From contig JAKCEJ010000032.1 of assembly GCA_021838065.1 (NCBI GenBank), positions 1-15,639 on the forward strand: a DNA stretch of 15,639 nt, given 5' to 3'. The stretch's first letter is position 1; every line of letters begins with the position of its first letter. Below are positions 8,696 to 15,424 of this stretch, one piece after another. The stretch comes from Pseudomonadota bacterium. GTDB taxonomy: Bacteria; Pseudomonadota; Gammaproteobacteria; Steroidobacterales; Steroidobacteraceae. The position numbers were made by a program, and so were the translations under genes. The notes under the pieces were generated by a model, which worked only from the letters and a program-made list of their open reading frames with translations, ran no database searches and had not been told where the DNA came from.

Positions 8696-10408
8696 ATGCT
8701 CACCGCCCTCAAGATCCGCGATTTCGCCATCATCGATGAACTCGAGCTCACGCTGCGCACGGGCCTGACGGTGCTCACCGGCGAGACCGGCGCGGGCAAG
8801 TCCATCGTGGTCGATGCGCTGCAGCTGCTCGCCGGAGGCCGCGGCGGGGCGGAGATGATCCGCCACGGCGCCGAGCGCGCCGACATCAGCGCCACCTTCG
8901 AGGTGCGCGATGCGCCGGCGCCGCTGCGCGAGTGGCTCGAGCGCCAGGCGATCAGCGACGAGGAGCTCATCGTGCGCCGCATGCTCGGCGCCGACGGGCG
9001 CTCGCGCGCCTGGCTCAACGGCCAGCCCGTCCCGGTGCAGCTGCTGCGCGAGGCGGCGGATCTGCTGATCGACATCCACGGGCAGCACGAATTCCAATCG
9101 CTCACCCGCGCCGCCCGCCAGCGTGAGCTGCTCGACGAGTACGGGGAGCTCGCGCCGGCGCTCGACGAAGTGACCGCCGCCTGGCGGCGCTGGCGGCAGC
9201 TCAATGCGCGCGAGCGCGAGCTCGCCGAGGCGGCCCGCGACCGCGACGCACGGCTCGAGCTGCTGCGCCACCAGGTCGCAGAGCTCGCCGCGCTCGAGCT
9301 GGCCGCCGGCGAGCTCGAGCGGTTGAGCGAGGAGCGCGTGCGTCTCGCCCATCGCGGCCGGCTCGCCGAGGCGGCGCAAGGGGCGCTCGCGCTGCTCTAC
9401 CAAGACGAGACGCACAATGCGCACAGCGCCATCGGCCGCGCGCTGCATGCGCTGCGCGCGGCGGCGGCGATCGATCCGCAGCTCGCCCCCATCATCGCGC
9501 TCGCCCAGGATGCGGAGGTGAACCTGCGCGAGGCGGCCCGCGAGCTCGAGCGCTATGCCGAGGCGCTCGAGCTCGACCCCTCGCGCCAGAACGCGGTCGA
9601 GAGCCGCCTCGCGGCCATCGAGGATCTGGCGCGCAAGCATCGCCTCGCGCCGGCGGAGCTGCCGGCTCGCGCCGCCGAGCTCGCCGCCGATCTGGAGCGG
9701 CTCGAGCGCGCCGCGGTTGACCTGCAGGCGGTGCGAGCTGAGCTCGCCGAGGCGCTGAGGCAGTACCGCCGGCACGCCGCGGCGCTCTCGAGCGCGCGCG
9801 CCCGGGCGGCGCAGGCCCTGGGCGCAGCCGTCACGGAGCACATGCAGGCGCTCGGCATGGCCGGAGGGCGCTTCGAAGTGGGGCTGACAGCGCGCGAGGC
9901 GGAACCGGCGCCGCATGGTGCCGATGAGGTCGAGTTCCGCGTCAGCGCCAATCCCGGGCAGCCTGTGCGAGCGCTCGCGAAGGTCGCCTCGGGCGGGGAG
10001 CTCTCGCGTCTGTCGCTCGCGGTCGAGGTGGCCAGCAGCGCGCGCGAGACGCGCTGCATGGTGTTCGACGAGGTCGACTCGGGGATCGGCGGCGCGGTCG
10101 CCGAGATCGTCGGGCGGGAGCTGCGCGCGCTCGGGCAGCGCGGTCAGGTGCTGTGCGTGACGCACCTGCCGCAGGTGGCCTCGCAGGGCCACCAGCATCT
10201 GCGCGTCGCGAAGCACTCCGACGGACGCGCCACGCGCACCACTCTAGCCGAGCTGGCGGAGAGCGAGCGCATCGAGGAGCTGGCGCGGATGCTCGGCGGT
10301 GTCGATGTCACCGCGGCGGCGCGCGAGCACGCCCGCGAGATGCTGCGCGGGTCCGCGCCGCCCGCCCGCGCCCCGGCTCGGCCCAAGCGCGCCGCACCTC
10401 GCCGCTGA
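8696..10408 (+). CDS. recN: DNA repair protein RecN (SMC-like ATPase)
   Basis: RecN is a cohesin-like ATPase that acts early in double-strand break repair. From the ATG at 8696 it has 570 residues, close to the family norm (~553). The N-terminal head carries Walker A GETGAGKS at 29-36 and DIHGQHEFQSL at about 126. Two coiled-coil arms rich in Glu/Arg/Ala span about 160-380. The C-terminal head has the ABC signature KVASGGELSRLSLAVEVA at 429-446, Walker B CMVFDEVDSGIGG at 454-466 and VTHLPQVASQGH at 488-499. The frame is open to 8372 inside nadK, but only the 8696 start (LTALKIRDFAIID) matches the family. The Shine-Dalgarno is weak. A Pro/Ala/Arg-rich tail of about 18 residues ends the protein. 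No LexA box was recognised upstream. Confidence 0.97.
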   Translation: MLTALKIRDFAIIDELELTLRTGLTVLTGETGAGKSIVVDALQLLAGGRGGAEMIRHGAERADISATFEVRDAPAPLREWLERQAISDEELIVRRMLGADGRSRAWLNGQPVPVQLLREAADLLIDIHGQHEFQSLTRAARQRELLDEYGELAPALDEVTAAWRRWRQLNARERELAEAARDRDARLELLRHQVAELAALELAAGELERLSEERVRLAHRGRLAEAAQGALALLYQDETHNAHSAIGRALHALRAAAAIDPQLAPIIALAQDAEVNLREAARELERYAEALELDPSRQNAVESRLAAIEDLARKHRLAPAELPARAAELAADLERLERAAVDLQAVRAELAEALRQYRRHAAALSSARARAAQALGAAVTEHMQALGMAGGRFEVGLTAREAEPAPHGADEVEFRVSANPGQPVRALAKVASGGELSRLSLAVEVASSARETRCMVFDEVDSGIGGAVAEIVGRELRALGQRGQVLCVTHLPQVASQGHQHLRVAKHSDGRATRTTLAELAESERIEELARMLGGVDVTAAAREHAREMLRGSAPPARAPARPKRAAPRR

Positions 10409-10419
10409 GGCGCCCTCAG
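10405..10419. terminator. Inverted repeat holding both convergent stop codons of recN and fur
   Basis: CTGAGG (10405-10410) and CCTCAG (10414-10419) form a perfect 6-bp stem around CGC. The recN TGA is in the left arm and the fur TGA (complement) in the right arm. There is no T-run on either side, so efficient intrinsic termination is unproven. Confidence 0.35.
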
Positions 10420-10850
10420 TGTCCCGGCGTGCGACGGTGCGGGCAGGCCTCACGGCGGCAGTGCCCGTAGAGAATGAGGGAATGATCGCGGATCTCGAAG
10501 CGCAGCCGCCGCGCCACCGCGTTCTGCCGCGCCTCGATGCCGTCGTCGACGAACTCTTCAACGTGGCCGCAGTCAAGACAGACGATATGATCGTGGTGGG
10601 CGCCCTGATTGAGCTCGAAGACAGCCATGCCGTCCTCGAAATGATGGCGCGTGACCAAGCCCGCCGCCTCGAACTGGGTGAGCACCCGGTAGACGGTCGC
10701 AAGGCCTATGTCCTCGTGCGACTCGAGCAGCGTGCGGTAGATGTCCTCGGCCGACAGATGCCGCGTCTCGCTGCCGGCGAGGATCTCGAGGATCTTCAGG
10801 CGCGGCAGCGTCACTTTCAGGCCGGCTTTGCGCAGGTCCTTGCCTTCCAC
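10416..10850 (-). CDS. fur: Ferric uptake regulator Fur
   Basis: Fur is the iron-responsive repressor of iron uptake genes. From the GTG at 10850 it has 144 residues. The winged helix shows LRKAGLKVTLPRLKILEIL, LSAEDIYRTLLE and IGLATVYRVLTQFEAAGLV. The metal-binding part has HHDHIVCLDCGHVEEF and a second Cys pair in CRREAC near the C-terminus. The GTG start is chosen because VEGKDLRKAGLK aligns with known Fur N-termini and GGAGG lies ten bases upstream. An in-frame ATG at 10937 with GGAGG at four bases would add 29 residues and cannot be fully excluded. It converges on recN (7-nt gap) and diverges from bamE, as fur and omlA/bamE do in Pseudomonas. Confidence 0.96.
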   Translation of the reverse strand: MEGKDLRKAGLKVTLPRLKILEILAGSETRHLSAEDIYRTLLESHEDIGLATVYRVLTQFEAAGLVTRHHFEDGMAVFELNQGAHHDHIVCLDCGHVEEFVDDGIEARQNAVARRLRFEIRDHSLILYGHCRREACPHRRTPGH

Positions 10851-10904
10851 GCGTCTCGAGCCTCCGCATCTGGCCGTCGCCGGGAAGCGCGGCGGCACTT
10901 GCAC

Positions 10905-10918
10905 GATCAGGTATGATC
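10905..10918. promoter_or_regulatory. Inverted repeat over a -10-like element between fur and bamE
   Basis: GATCA-N4-TGATC is a perfect inverted repeat that includes TATGAT (10912-10917), five of six matches to a -10 for bamE on the plus strand; no good -35 is seen. The element lies 28 nt before the bamE ATG. It does not resemble a full Fur box well enough to call one. Confidence 0.3.
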
Positions 10919-10946
10919 CGCCCCAATTATTGCCCATCGGACCTCC

Positions 10947-11336
10947 ATGCGACCAGCTCACTTCGTTTCGGCCCTGCGCCTCGCCGCCGCCCTCGCGGCC
11001 GTCTCGGCTCTGCTTGCCGGGTGCGTCTACCGGATGGACATTCAGCAGGGCAACTATCTGGACGGCCACACCGTGCGGCAGCTGAAGGTGGGCATGACGC
11101 GCGTGCAGGTGCGCTACCTGCTCGGCACCCCGATGATCGAGGACACCTTCGACACCAATCGGTGGGACTACGTTTACTACTTCAAGCGCGGCTACGTGGA
11201 GCGGCCGATCGAGAGCCGCGTGACTGTGTTCTTCCACAGCGGGAAAGTCAGCCACTTCGCGCTCTACAACATCCCGAAGGGCCAGCCCATTGCCCCGGGC
11301 CTGCTGCCCTCGGCGAAGAAATTCCCGGTCGGATGA
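10947..11336 (+). CDS. bamE: Outer-membrane assembly lipoprotein BamE (SmpA/OmlA)
   Basis: BamE is a lipoprotein of the BAM complex that inserts beta-barrel proteins into the outer membrane. The 129-residue precursor has a signal peptide ending in the lipobox LLAGC, giving lipidated Cys26. The mature part carries the family motifs NYLDGHTVRQLKVGMTRVQV, LLGTPMIEDTFDTNRWDYVY and YYFKRGY, followed by strands with VTVFFHSGKV. The first residue after Cys is Val, consistent with export to the outer membrane by Lol. The ATG at 10947 has no clear Shine-Dalgarno. It diverges from fur (96 nt between chosen starts) and its stop abuts the stop of convergent rnfH. Confidence 0.95.
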   Translation: MRPAHFVSALRLAAALAAVSALLAGCVYRMDIQQGNYLDGHTVRQLKVGMTRVQVRYLLGTPMIEDTFDTNRWDYVYYFKRGYVERPIESRVTVFFHSGKVSHFALYNIPKGQPIAPGLLPSAKKFPVG

Positions 11337-11627
11337 TCAGCGCCGCGGCGGCCTGAGCCGTGCGCGCCGGCGCGCGCGCGGGTCCTGCTCGAGCGGCCGG
11401 TACAGCTCGATGCGATCCCCGTCGGCGGGCACGGCGTCGCGCTCGCGCAGCTCACCGAAGATCCCCACCGGCGCGCTCTCCCAGGGCACGGCGGCCTCGG
11501 ATGCCCCCCGCCGCGCCGCCGCGATCACCTCGGCGATGCTCGCCCCGGCGTCGATCTCGACCGGCCAGAGAAACTGCCGCTCGGCGGTGGCATAGGCCAC
11601 GATGCAGCGCTTGACCGGCCGGCTCAC
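11337..11627 (-). CDS. rnfH: RnfH family (UPF0125) ubiquitin-like fold protein
   Basis: RnfH proteins are small beta-grasp proteins of unclear role, named for linkage to rnf electron-transport genes in Rhodobacter and elsewhere paired with ratA. From the GTG at 11627 there are 96 residues. Family features are CIVAYATAERQFLWPVEIDA near the start, VGIFGELRERDAVPADGDRI in the middle and IELYRPLEQDPRARRRAR at the end. The frame is open to 11807, but the GTG is preferred because it overlaps the ratA stop as GTGA, implying translational coupling, and because the length matches the family. The stop abuts the bamE stop. Function should be regarded as unknown. Confidence 0.92.
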   Translation of the reverse strand: MSRPVKRCIVAYATAERQFLWPVEIDAGASIAEVIAAARRGASEAAVPWESAPVGIFGELRERDAVPADGDRIELYRPLEQDPRARRRARLRPPRR

Positions 11628-12073
11628 GGCCCGGCAAGCCCCGCGGCCGGCTGGAGCGCGCGGCTGCGGGCGACGAAGGCATCGACCATCGAGCCGACCG
11701 TCTCGGCGAAGAGGCGCTCGAACATCACCGCTGAGAGGGCGCTCTTGAACTGAAAGCGCAGGGAAAGCTCGACGTGCGTGCCCTCTCCGGCCGGCGTCAG
11801 CCGCCACTCGCCCTCGAGCGCGCTGAACGGGCCGCTCACCAGGCGCATCAGCACGCGCCGGTCGGGCTCGAGCGTGTTGCGGGTGGTGAACTCCCCGTTG
11901 AACGGCCCGCGACGCACGCCGATGCTGGCGACGATCTCACTGTCGCTGCGCGAGAGCACCCGCGCGTGGCTGCACCAGGGCAGAAACTCGGGGTAGCTGT
12001 CGATGTCGTTGATCAGCGCGAACAGGCGATTCGGCGGCAGGCTGACGAGCGCCGAGCGCTTGACCTCTCGCAT
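11624..12073 (-). CDS. ratA: RatA / Coq10-type START-domain protein
   Basis: This START/polyketide-cyclase fold protein is homologous to E. coli RatA (YfjG), reported as a toxin blocking 70S subunit association, and to mitochondrial Coq10, which binds ubiquinone. The native role in most bacteria is more likely lipid or quinone binding. From the ATG at 12073 it has 149 residues. Visible family blocks are VKRSALVSLPPNRLFALIND, YPEFLPWCSHARVL, GPFNGEFTTRNTLEPDR and GEWRLTPAGEGTHVELSLRF. An in-frame ATG at 12148 would add 25 residues unlike the family. It overlaps rnfH by 4 nt, the same pairing as in E. coli; no antitoxin activity can be inferred for RnfH. It diverges from smpB across 110 nt. Confidence 0.93.
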   Translation of the reverse strand: MREVKRSALVSLPPNRLFALINDIDSYPEFLPWCSHARVLSRSDSEIVASIGVRRGPFNGEFTTRNTLEPDRRVLMRLVSGPFSALEGEWRLTPAGEGTHVELSLRFQFKSALSAVMFERLFAETVGSMVDAFVARSRALQPAAGLAGP

Positions 12074-12080
12074 GCGCACT

Positions 12081-12110
12081 ATTGTCCCAGGATCGGGCCG
12101 GCCCGGACAA
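12081..12110 (-). promoter_or_regulatory. Candidate ratA promoter inside an inverted repeat
   Basis: On the minus strand TTGTCC (12110-12105), 18 nt, then GACAAT (12086-12081) could be -35 and -10, each four of six matches. The -10 ends only 7 nt before the ATG, so the mRNA would be almost leaderless. TTGTCC at 12082 and GGACAA at 12105 also form a perfect inverted repeat, and the spacer includes the 12-bp palindrome CGGGCCGGCCCG (12094-12105). Confidence 0.35.
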
Positions 12111-12150
12111 GAGCGCAGCGGCAAATCCGCTGGGCGCGCCGCGCGCACGC

Positions 12151-12156
12151 TACAAT
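12151..12156 (+). promoter_or_regulatory. -10-like element of smpB
   Basis: TACAAT matches the -10 consensus in five of six positions and lies 27 nt before the smpB ATG. No recognisable -35 lies 16-18 nt upstream, where the sequence is almost pure GC. Confidence 0.4.
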
Positions 12157-12183
12157 GCGCGCCCCAATCGATCTTGAGCGTCG

Positions 12184-12654
12184 ATGTCCCCCAAGGCCGA
12201 CTCCTCCTCCCGGCTGATCGCCGAGAACCGCAAGGCGCGCTTCGATTACTTCATCGAGCAGCGCTACGAGGCCGGTCTTGCCCTCCAGGGCTGGGAGGTC
12301 AAATCGCTGCGCGCCGGGCGCGCCCAGCTGCAAGAGGCCTACGTCTACGTGCGCGGCGGCGAGGCGTTCCTGATCGGGGCCCATCTGTCGCCGCTGCCCT
12401 CGGCCTCCAGTCACGTCATCGCCGACCCGGTGCGCACCCGCAAACTGCTGCTCAACCGCAGCGAGCTCGACGGCCTGGTCGGGGCTGTCGAGCGGCGCGG
12501 CTACACCCTCGTGCCGCTCGAGCTGTACTGGAAGCACGGCCGCGCCAAGCTCGCCGTGGGCCTCGCCAAGGGCAAGAAGCAGCACGACAAGCGCGCGACC
12601 GAAAAGGAGCGCGACTGGCGGCGCGACAAGGCACGACTGCTGCGCCGGGGCTGA
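12184..12654 (+). CDS. smpB: SsrA-binding protein SmpB
   Basis: SmpB binds tmRNA and brings it to stalled ribosomes in trans-translation, mimicking codon-anticodon pairing. The 156 residues match the family (E. coli 160). Motifs are AENRKARFDYFIEQRYEAGL, LQGWEVKSLRAGRAQLQEAY, LNRSELDGLVGAVERRGYTL and LYWKHGRAKLAVGLAKGKKQ. The basic tail from KKQHDKRATEKERDWRRDK to LLRRG is the segment that enters the mRNA channel. The ATG at 12184 has a weak GAG five bases upstream. Its partner gene ssrA lies 411 nt downstream on the same strand. Confidence 0.97.
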   Translation: MSPKADSSSRLIAENRKARFDYFIEQRYEAGLALQGWEVKSLRAGRAQLQEAYVYVRGGEAFLIGAHLSPLPSASSHVIADPVRTRKLLLNRSELDGLVGAVERRGYTLVPLELYWKHGRAKLAVGLAKGKKQHDKRATEKERDWRRDKARLLRRG

Positions 12655-13065
12655 TACGGAGTCCCGCCCTGACCCGTCATCGCGCTGTTCCTGACAGCGC
12701 TTGACGGGCCTCGGCCCTGGCGGGCCTTGAGACCGGTTCGCGGTTCAGCATGGGGTGGGGTTGACGCGGCGCCATGGTTGCCCATCGTGCCGGTTCCGAC
12801 ACGCAGTGCGCTCCCCACACTTCACGTTCCGGTCGCTGCCCGCGCCCGGCGGCACGCCCTACCGCCAGGAAAAAGCGCGGCGCAACAGGCCGCCCAGCTG
12901 CACATTCGCAGCAATCCAACCTCTGAGGATGCCCGAGCGGCGTGCGGGGTCACGATCAGGGCGAACCCTACACAAGCCGGACGGCAGGCGGAACCGTTTC
13001 CATTCTGCACCACACCCAAAGGTGCGCGCCGCGACGCTCTCAGGTATGCTTACGCTATCTCTTCT
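12655..13065 (+). other. smpB-ssrA intergenic region, no gene recognised
   Basis: Of these 411 nt, only the hairpin at 12673-12708 and weak promoter-like sequence just before ssrA (TATGCT at 13045, CTATCT at 13055) stand out. No -35 of quality was found. The short open frames here have no recognisable similarity or good ribosome sites, and are what high GC would give by chance. A small RNA cannot be excluded. Confidence 0.5.
12673..12708 (+). terminator. Two-part hairpin after smpB
   Basis: CCCGTCA (12673-12679) pairs with TGACGGG (12702-12708), and inside it CGCTGT (12683-12688) pairs with ACAGCG (12694-12699) around TCCTG. This gives 13 bp interrupted by a small internal loop. It begins 18 nt after the smpB stop but lacks a T-run, so it may be a weak terminator or a 3'-end protecting stem. 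Confidence 0.45.
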
Positions 13066-13418
13066 GGGGGCGACCGGTTTCGACGCGGGTTGCGAACCTT
13101 CAGGGGCGTACCGAGGCGCAGTGCCCTCGTAAATCACGCTGCAAAACCATAGTTGCCAACGACGACAACTTCGCTCTCGCCGCCTAACCGCGGCTGACCT
13201 CCGACCGGTCCGTGCCTGTGCGGTCGACTCGGGGGACGCGTTCACAGGCTCGCGATTCGGCGTGCTACGGGCCGGGTCGTTAAGAGTCACCGTCCGCTGG
13301 CGCTTCGTCTTCCCTGCCCCTCGGGTAGCGCGGCGCGAGAACCAAAGAGCGGGCTACGTACGTAGAACCTGAAGTCTAGGGCTTGCGGACGGGGGTTCGA
13401 TTCCCCCCGCCTCCACCA
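13066..13418 (+). ncRNA. ssrA: Transfer-messenger RNA (tmRNA, SsrA)
   Basis: tmRNA rescues stalled ribosomes and tags the nascent peptide for proteolysis. The 5' end GGGGGCG pairs with CGCCTCC at 13408-13414 to form the acceptor stem, with a G3-U wobble as needed for alanyl-tRNA synthetase. The 3' end A-CCA (13415-13418) is encoded. The 5' conserved region includes CGACCGGTTTCGACGCGGGT. The T arm is GGGGG-TTCGATT-CCCCC (13391-13407). The tag frame starts at GCC (13154) and reads ANDDNFALAA then TAA, close to E. coli ANDENYALAA. Total length is 353 nt, normal for a one-piece tmRNA. It lies downstream of smpB, the classic arrangement. Confidence 0.98.
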
Positions 13419-13867
13419 CTCGATCCGATCGGTCCCGGCCTCGCGGCCGGGACCTCGCCGTCCGCTGGCGGACCGGCTGCTCGGCCGGACGGAAAACACT
13501 CGTGCCACCGCCTCAGCTTGAAGCGCGCGAGGCGACTCACCCCCCCCCGCGGCGCCTCAACAAACGGGGACAAAGATTGCGGGCGGAAATGACACTCGTG
13601 AACGGCCCCGCACCGCGCGTGTCGAATCAAACACCCTTCATCACTCGCGAGCGGCCCGCCCGCGGCAACGACATGGACGCGAGGTGCGCCAAGGCGCGCG
13701 GTGGCTGTTTCTCAGCCGCGACAAAATGCGCTAAGCTGTACGCCAATCAGCGTGTTGGATGGAGCATGCAGTCTGTCGCCATCCGGCGACAGCGGGCTGG
13801 TGTGATGCCGCTAATCAAGCACGCAATCAAAGCCGCGGCATCGACGTTGAGGCCCTGCGAGAAATTG
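13419..13867 (+). other. ssrA-opgG intergenic region
   Basis: Apart from the post-ssrA hairpins, this stretch has a run of nine C (13540-13548) and an 8-bp hairpin, CTGTCGCC-ATCC-GGCGACAG (13773-13792). The opgG frame is open back to 13502, but its translation upstream of about 13805 looks like random GC-rich sequence (Arg/Pro/Ala) and not like an OpgG N-terminus. TAAGCT near 13733 is a possible -10 without a good -35. No integrase, direct repeat of the tmRNA 3' end, or other attachment-site remnant was seen. Confidence 0.5.
13431..13454 (+). terminator. 10-bp GC hairpin just after ssrA
   Basis: GGTCCCGGCC and GGCCGGGACC form a perfect 10-bp stem with a TCGC loop, starting 12 nt after the tmRNA CCA end. 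A second small hairpin, GTCCGC-TG-GCGGAC (13460-13473), follows. Neither has a T-run. The position makes transcription end or 3' processing of pre-tmRNA the likely role. Confidence 0.6.
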
Positions 13868-15424
13868 GTGCCAGTCAAGACTCGAATCACACTCACCGCG
13901 CTCCTGTCGCTCACGCCTCTGGCCTGCGCCCTCGCGGCGCCGCCGCCCGCCAAGCCCCCGGGCATGGTGCGGCGCTTCACCTTCGCTGCGGTCGAGCACC
14001 TTGCCGCGCTGCGCGCCGAGCACGGCTATCACACCCGCTCCACGCCCCTGCCCGGGATCCTGCGAAGACTGAGCTACGCGCAGTATCACCAGATCCGCTT
14101 CCGCCCTGCCGATGCGCTGTGGCGCGGCCACTCGATGTTCCAGGTCGAGTTCTATCACCGCGGCTTCGCCTTCACGCGGCGGGTGAACATCTACACGGTA
14201 TCGGCCTCGGCGGTGCGCGAGCTGCCCTACCGCCCCTCGCTGTTTGAATTCCCCGCCGCGCTCGCACACGCGCGGCTGCCGGCGAACCTCGGATTTGCCG
14301 GCTTCTCGCTGCGCTACCCGCTCGACTCGCCGGCGCATCACCGCGCCGTCCTCGCCTTCCTCGGCGCCTCCTATTTCCGCGTGCTCGGACGCAATCAGGA
14401 GGAGGGCGTCACGGCGCGCGGCCTCGCCATAGACACCGCCACCACGGGCGGGGAGGAAATCCCCTACTTCACCGATTACTGGCTGGTCAAGCCGGCGCCG
14501 GAAGCGACCACGATGACCGTCTATGCGCTGCTCGACAGCCCGAGCCTCACCGGCGCCTATCGCTTCCTGGTGCGCCCCGGGGCCATCACCCAGGTGACGG
14601 TAAGCGCGGTGCTCTATCCGCGCCGGCGCATCGCCAAGCTCGGCATCGCCCCGCTCACCTCGATGTTTCTCTACGGCATGAACTCGGCGCGGCGGCGCTT
14701 CGACAACTGGCACCCGCAGCTGCACGACAGCGACGGGCTCATGATGCACACCGGCAGCGGGGAGTGGCTGTGGCGCCCGCTGCGCAATCCGCTGCGCCTG
14801 CAGGTCAACCGTTTCATGGACGACAATCCGCGCGGCTTCGGGCTGATTCAGCGCGATCGGCGCTTCGCCGATTACGAGGATCCCGTGGCCCGCTACGAGA
14901 GCCGGCCGAGCTACTGGGTCGAGCCGCTCGGACGCTGGGGCAAGGGCGGCGTGGAGCTGGTGGAGATCCCGAGCGAGGCGGACATCGACTACAACATCGA
15001 CGCCTACTGGGTGCCGAGCGCGCCGGTGCGCGCCGGGCAGCCGCTCGCCTTCTCCTATTTGCTGTCGGCCTATCTGCACTCCGGTAAGCGCTGGCCGCCC
15101 GGCGGCCGCGTGGCGGCCACGCGCTTCGCGCCCGTGGTGCGCGACGGTCACTCGGTGGGCGGCCTGCGCCGCACGATCATCGATTTCACCGGCGGGGACC
15201 TGGACGGACTGCGCGCGAGCCAGCCGGTGCGCGCCGTCGTGACAGCTCTCGGCGCTCGCATCTCGGACGTCGACACGCAACGCCTGCCCGAGAACGGCCA
15301 CTGGCGAGTGAGCTTCACGGTGCGCCCGACCTCAGGACGGCCGATCGACATGCACTGTTATCTCGAGCTCTACGGCGCTGCGCTGACCGAGACCTGGACG
15401 TACCAATGGACACCGCGCTCGTGA
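13868..15424 (+). CDS. opgG: Periplasmic glucan biosynthesis protein OpgG (MdoG)
   Basis: OpgG acts in the periplasm on the beta-1,2-glucan backbone made by OpgH to give osmoregulated periplasmic glucans; E. coli OpgG and OpgD have been placed in glycoside hydrolase family GH186. From the GTG at 13868 it has 518 residues (E. coli MdoG 511), with a Sec signal VPVKTRITLTALLSLTPLAC ending near ALAA. Family blocks include LSYAQYHQIRFRPADALWR, FLGASYFRVLGRNQEEGVTA, YALLDSPSLTGAYRF, KLGIAPLTSMFLYG, HDSDGLMMHTGSGEWLWRPL, NPRGFGLIQRDRRFADYEDP and VEPLGRWGKGGVELVEIPSE. An in-frame ATG at 13805 (539 residues) would lengthen the signal n-region; neither start has a strong ribosome site. There is no twin-arginine motif, so OpgG is favoured over OpgD. 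opgH overlaps its 3' end. Confidence 0.95.
   Translation: MPVKTRITLTALLSLTPLACALAAPPPAKPPGMVRRFTFAAVEHLAALRAEHGYHTRSTPLPGILRRLSYAQYHQIRFRPADALWRGHSMFQVEFYHRGFAFTRRVNIYTVSASAVRELPYRPSLFEFPAALAHARLPANLGFAGFSLRYPLDSPAHHRAVLAFLGASYFRVLGRNQEEGVTARGLAIDTATTGGEEIPYFTDYWLVKPAPEATTMTVYALLDSPSLTGAYRFLVRPGAITQVTVSAVLYPRRRIAKLGIAPLTSMFLYGMNSARRRFDNWHPQLHDSDGLMMHTGSGEWLWRPLRNPLRLQVNRFMDDNPRGFGLIQRDRRFADYEDPVARYESRPSYWVEPLGRWGKGGVELVEIPSEADIDYNIDAYWVPSAPVRAGQPLAFSYLLSAYLHSGKRWPPGGRVAATRFAPVVRDGHSVGGLRRTIIDFTGGDLDGLRASQPVRAVVTALGARISDVDTQRLPENGHWRVSFTVRPTSGRPIDMHCYLELYGAALTETWTYQWTPRS

Noticed and set aside
8624..10216. 530-codon open frame antisense to recN
   Set aside because: A GC-driven shadow. The sense strand has all RecN motifs, while the antisense translation is low-complexity and has no family features.
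11624..12073. ratA-rnfH as a toxin-antitoxin module
   Set aside because: RatA was named a toxin in E. coli, but it is a conserved START-domain protein in a housekeeping locus and RnfH is not established as an antitoxin. Sequence alone does not support a TA system.
13394..13867. Phage or island attachment site at the tmRNA 3' end
   Set aside because: tmRNA ends are common integration sites, but no integrase and no second copy of the 3'-end sequence is visible, and the next genes are ordinary opgG-opgH.
13811..15301. 496-codon open frame antisense to opgG
   Set aside because: It covers conserved OpgG coding sequence and its translation has no recognisable motif.
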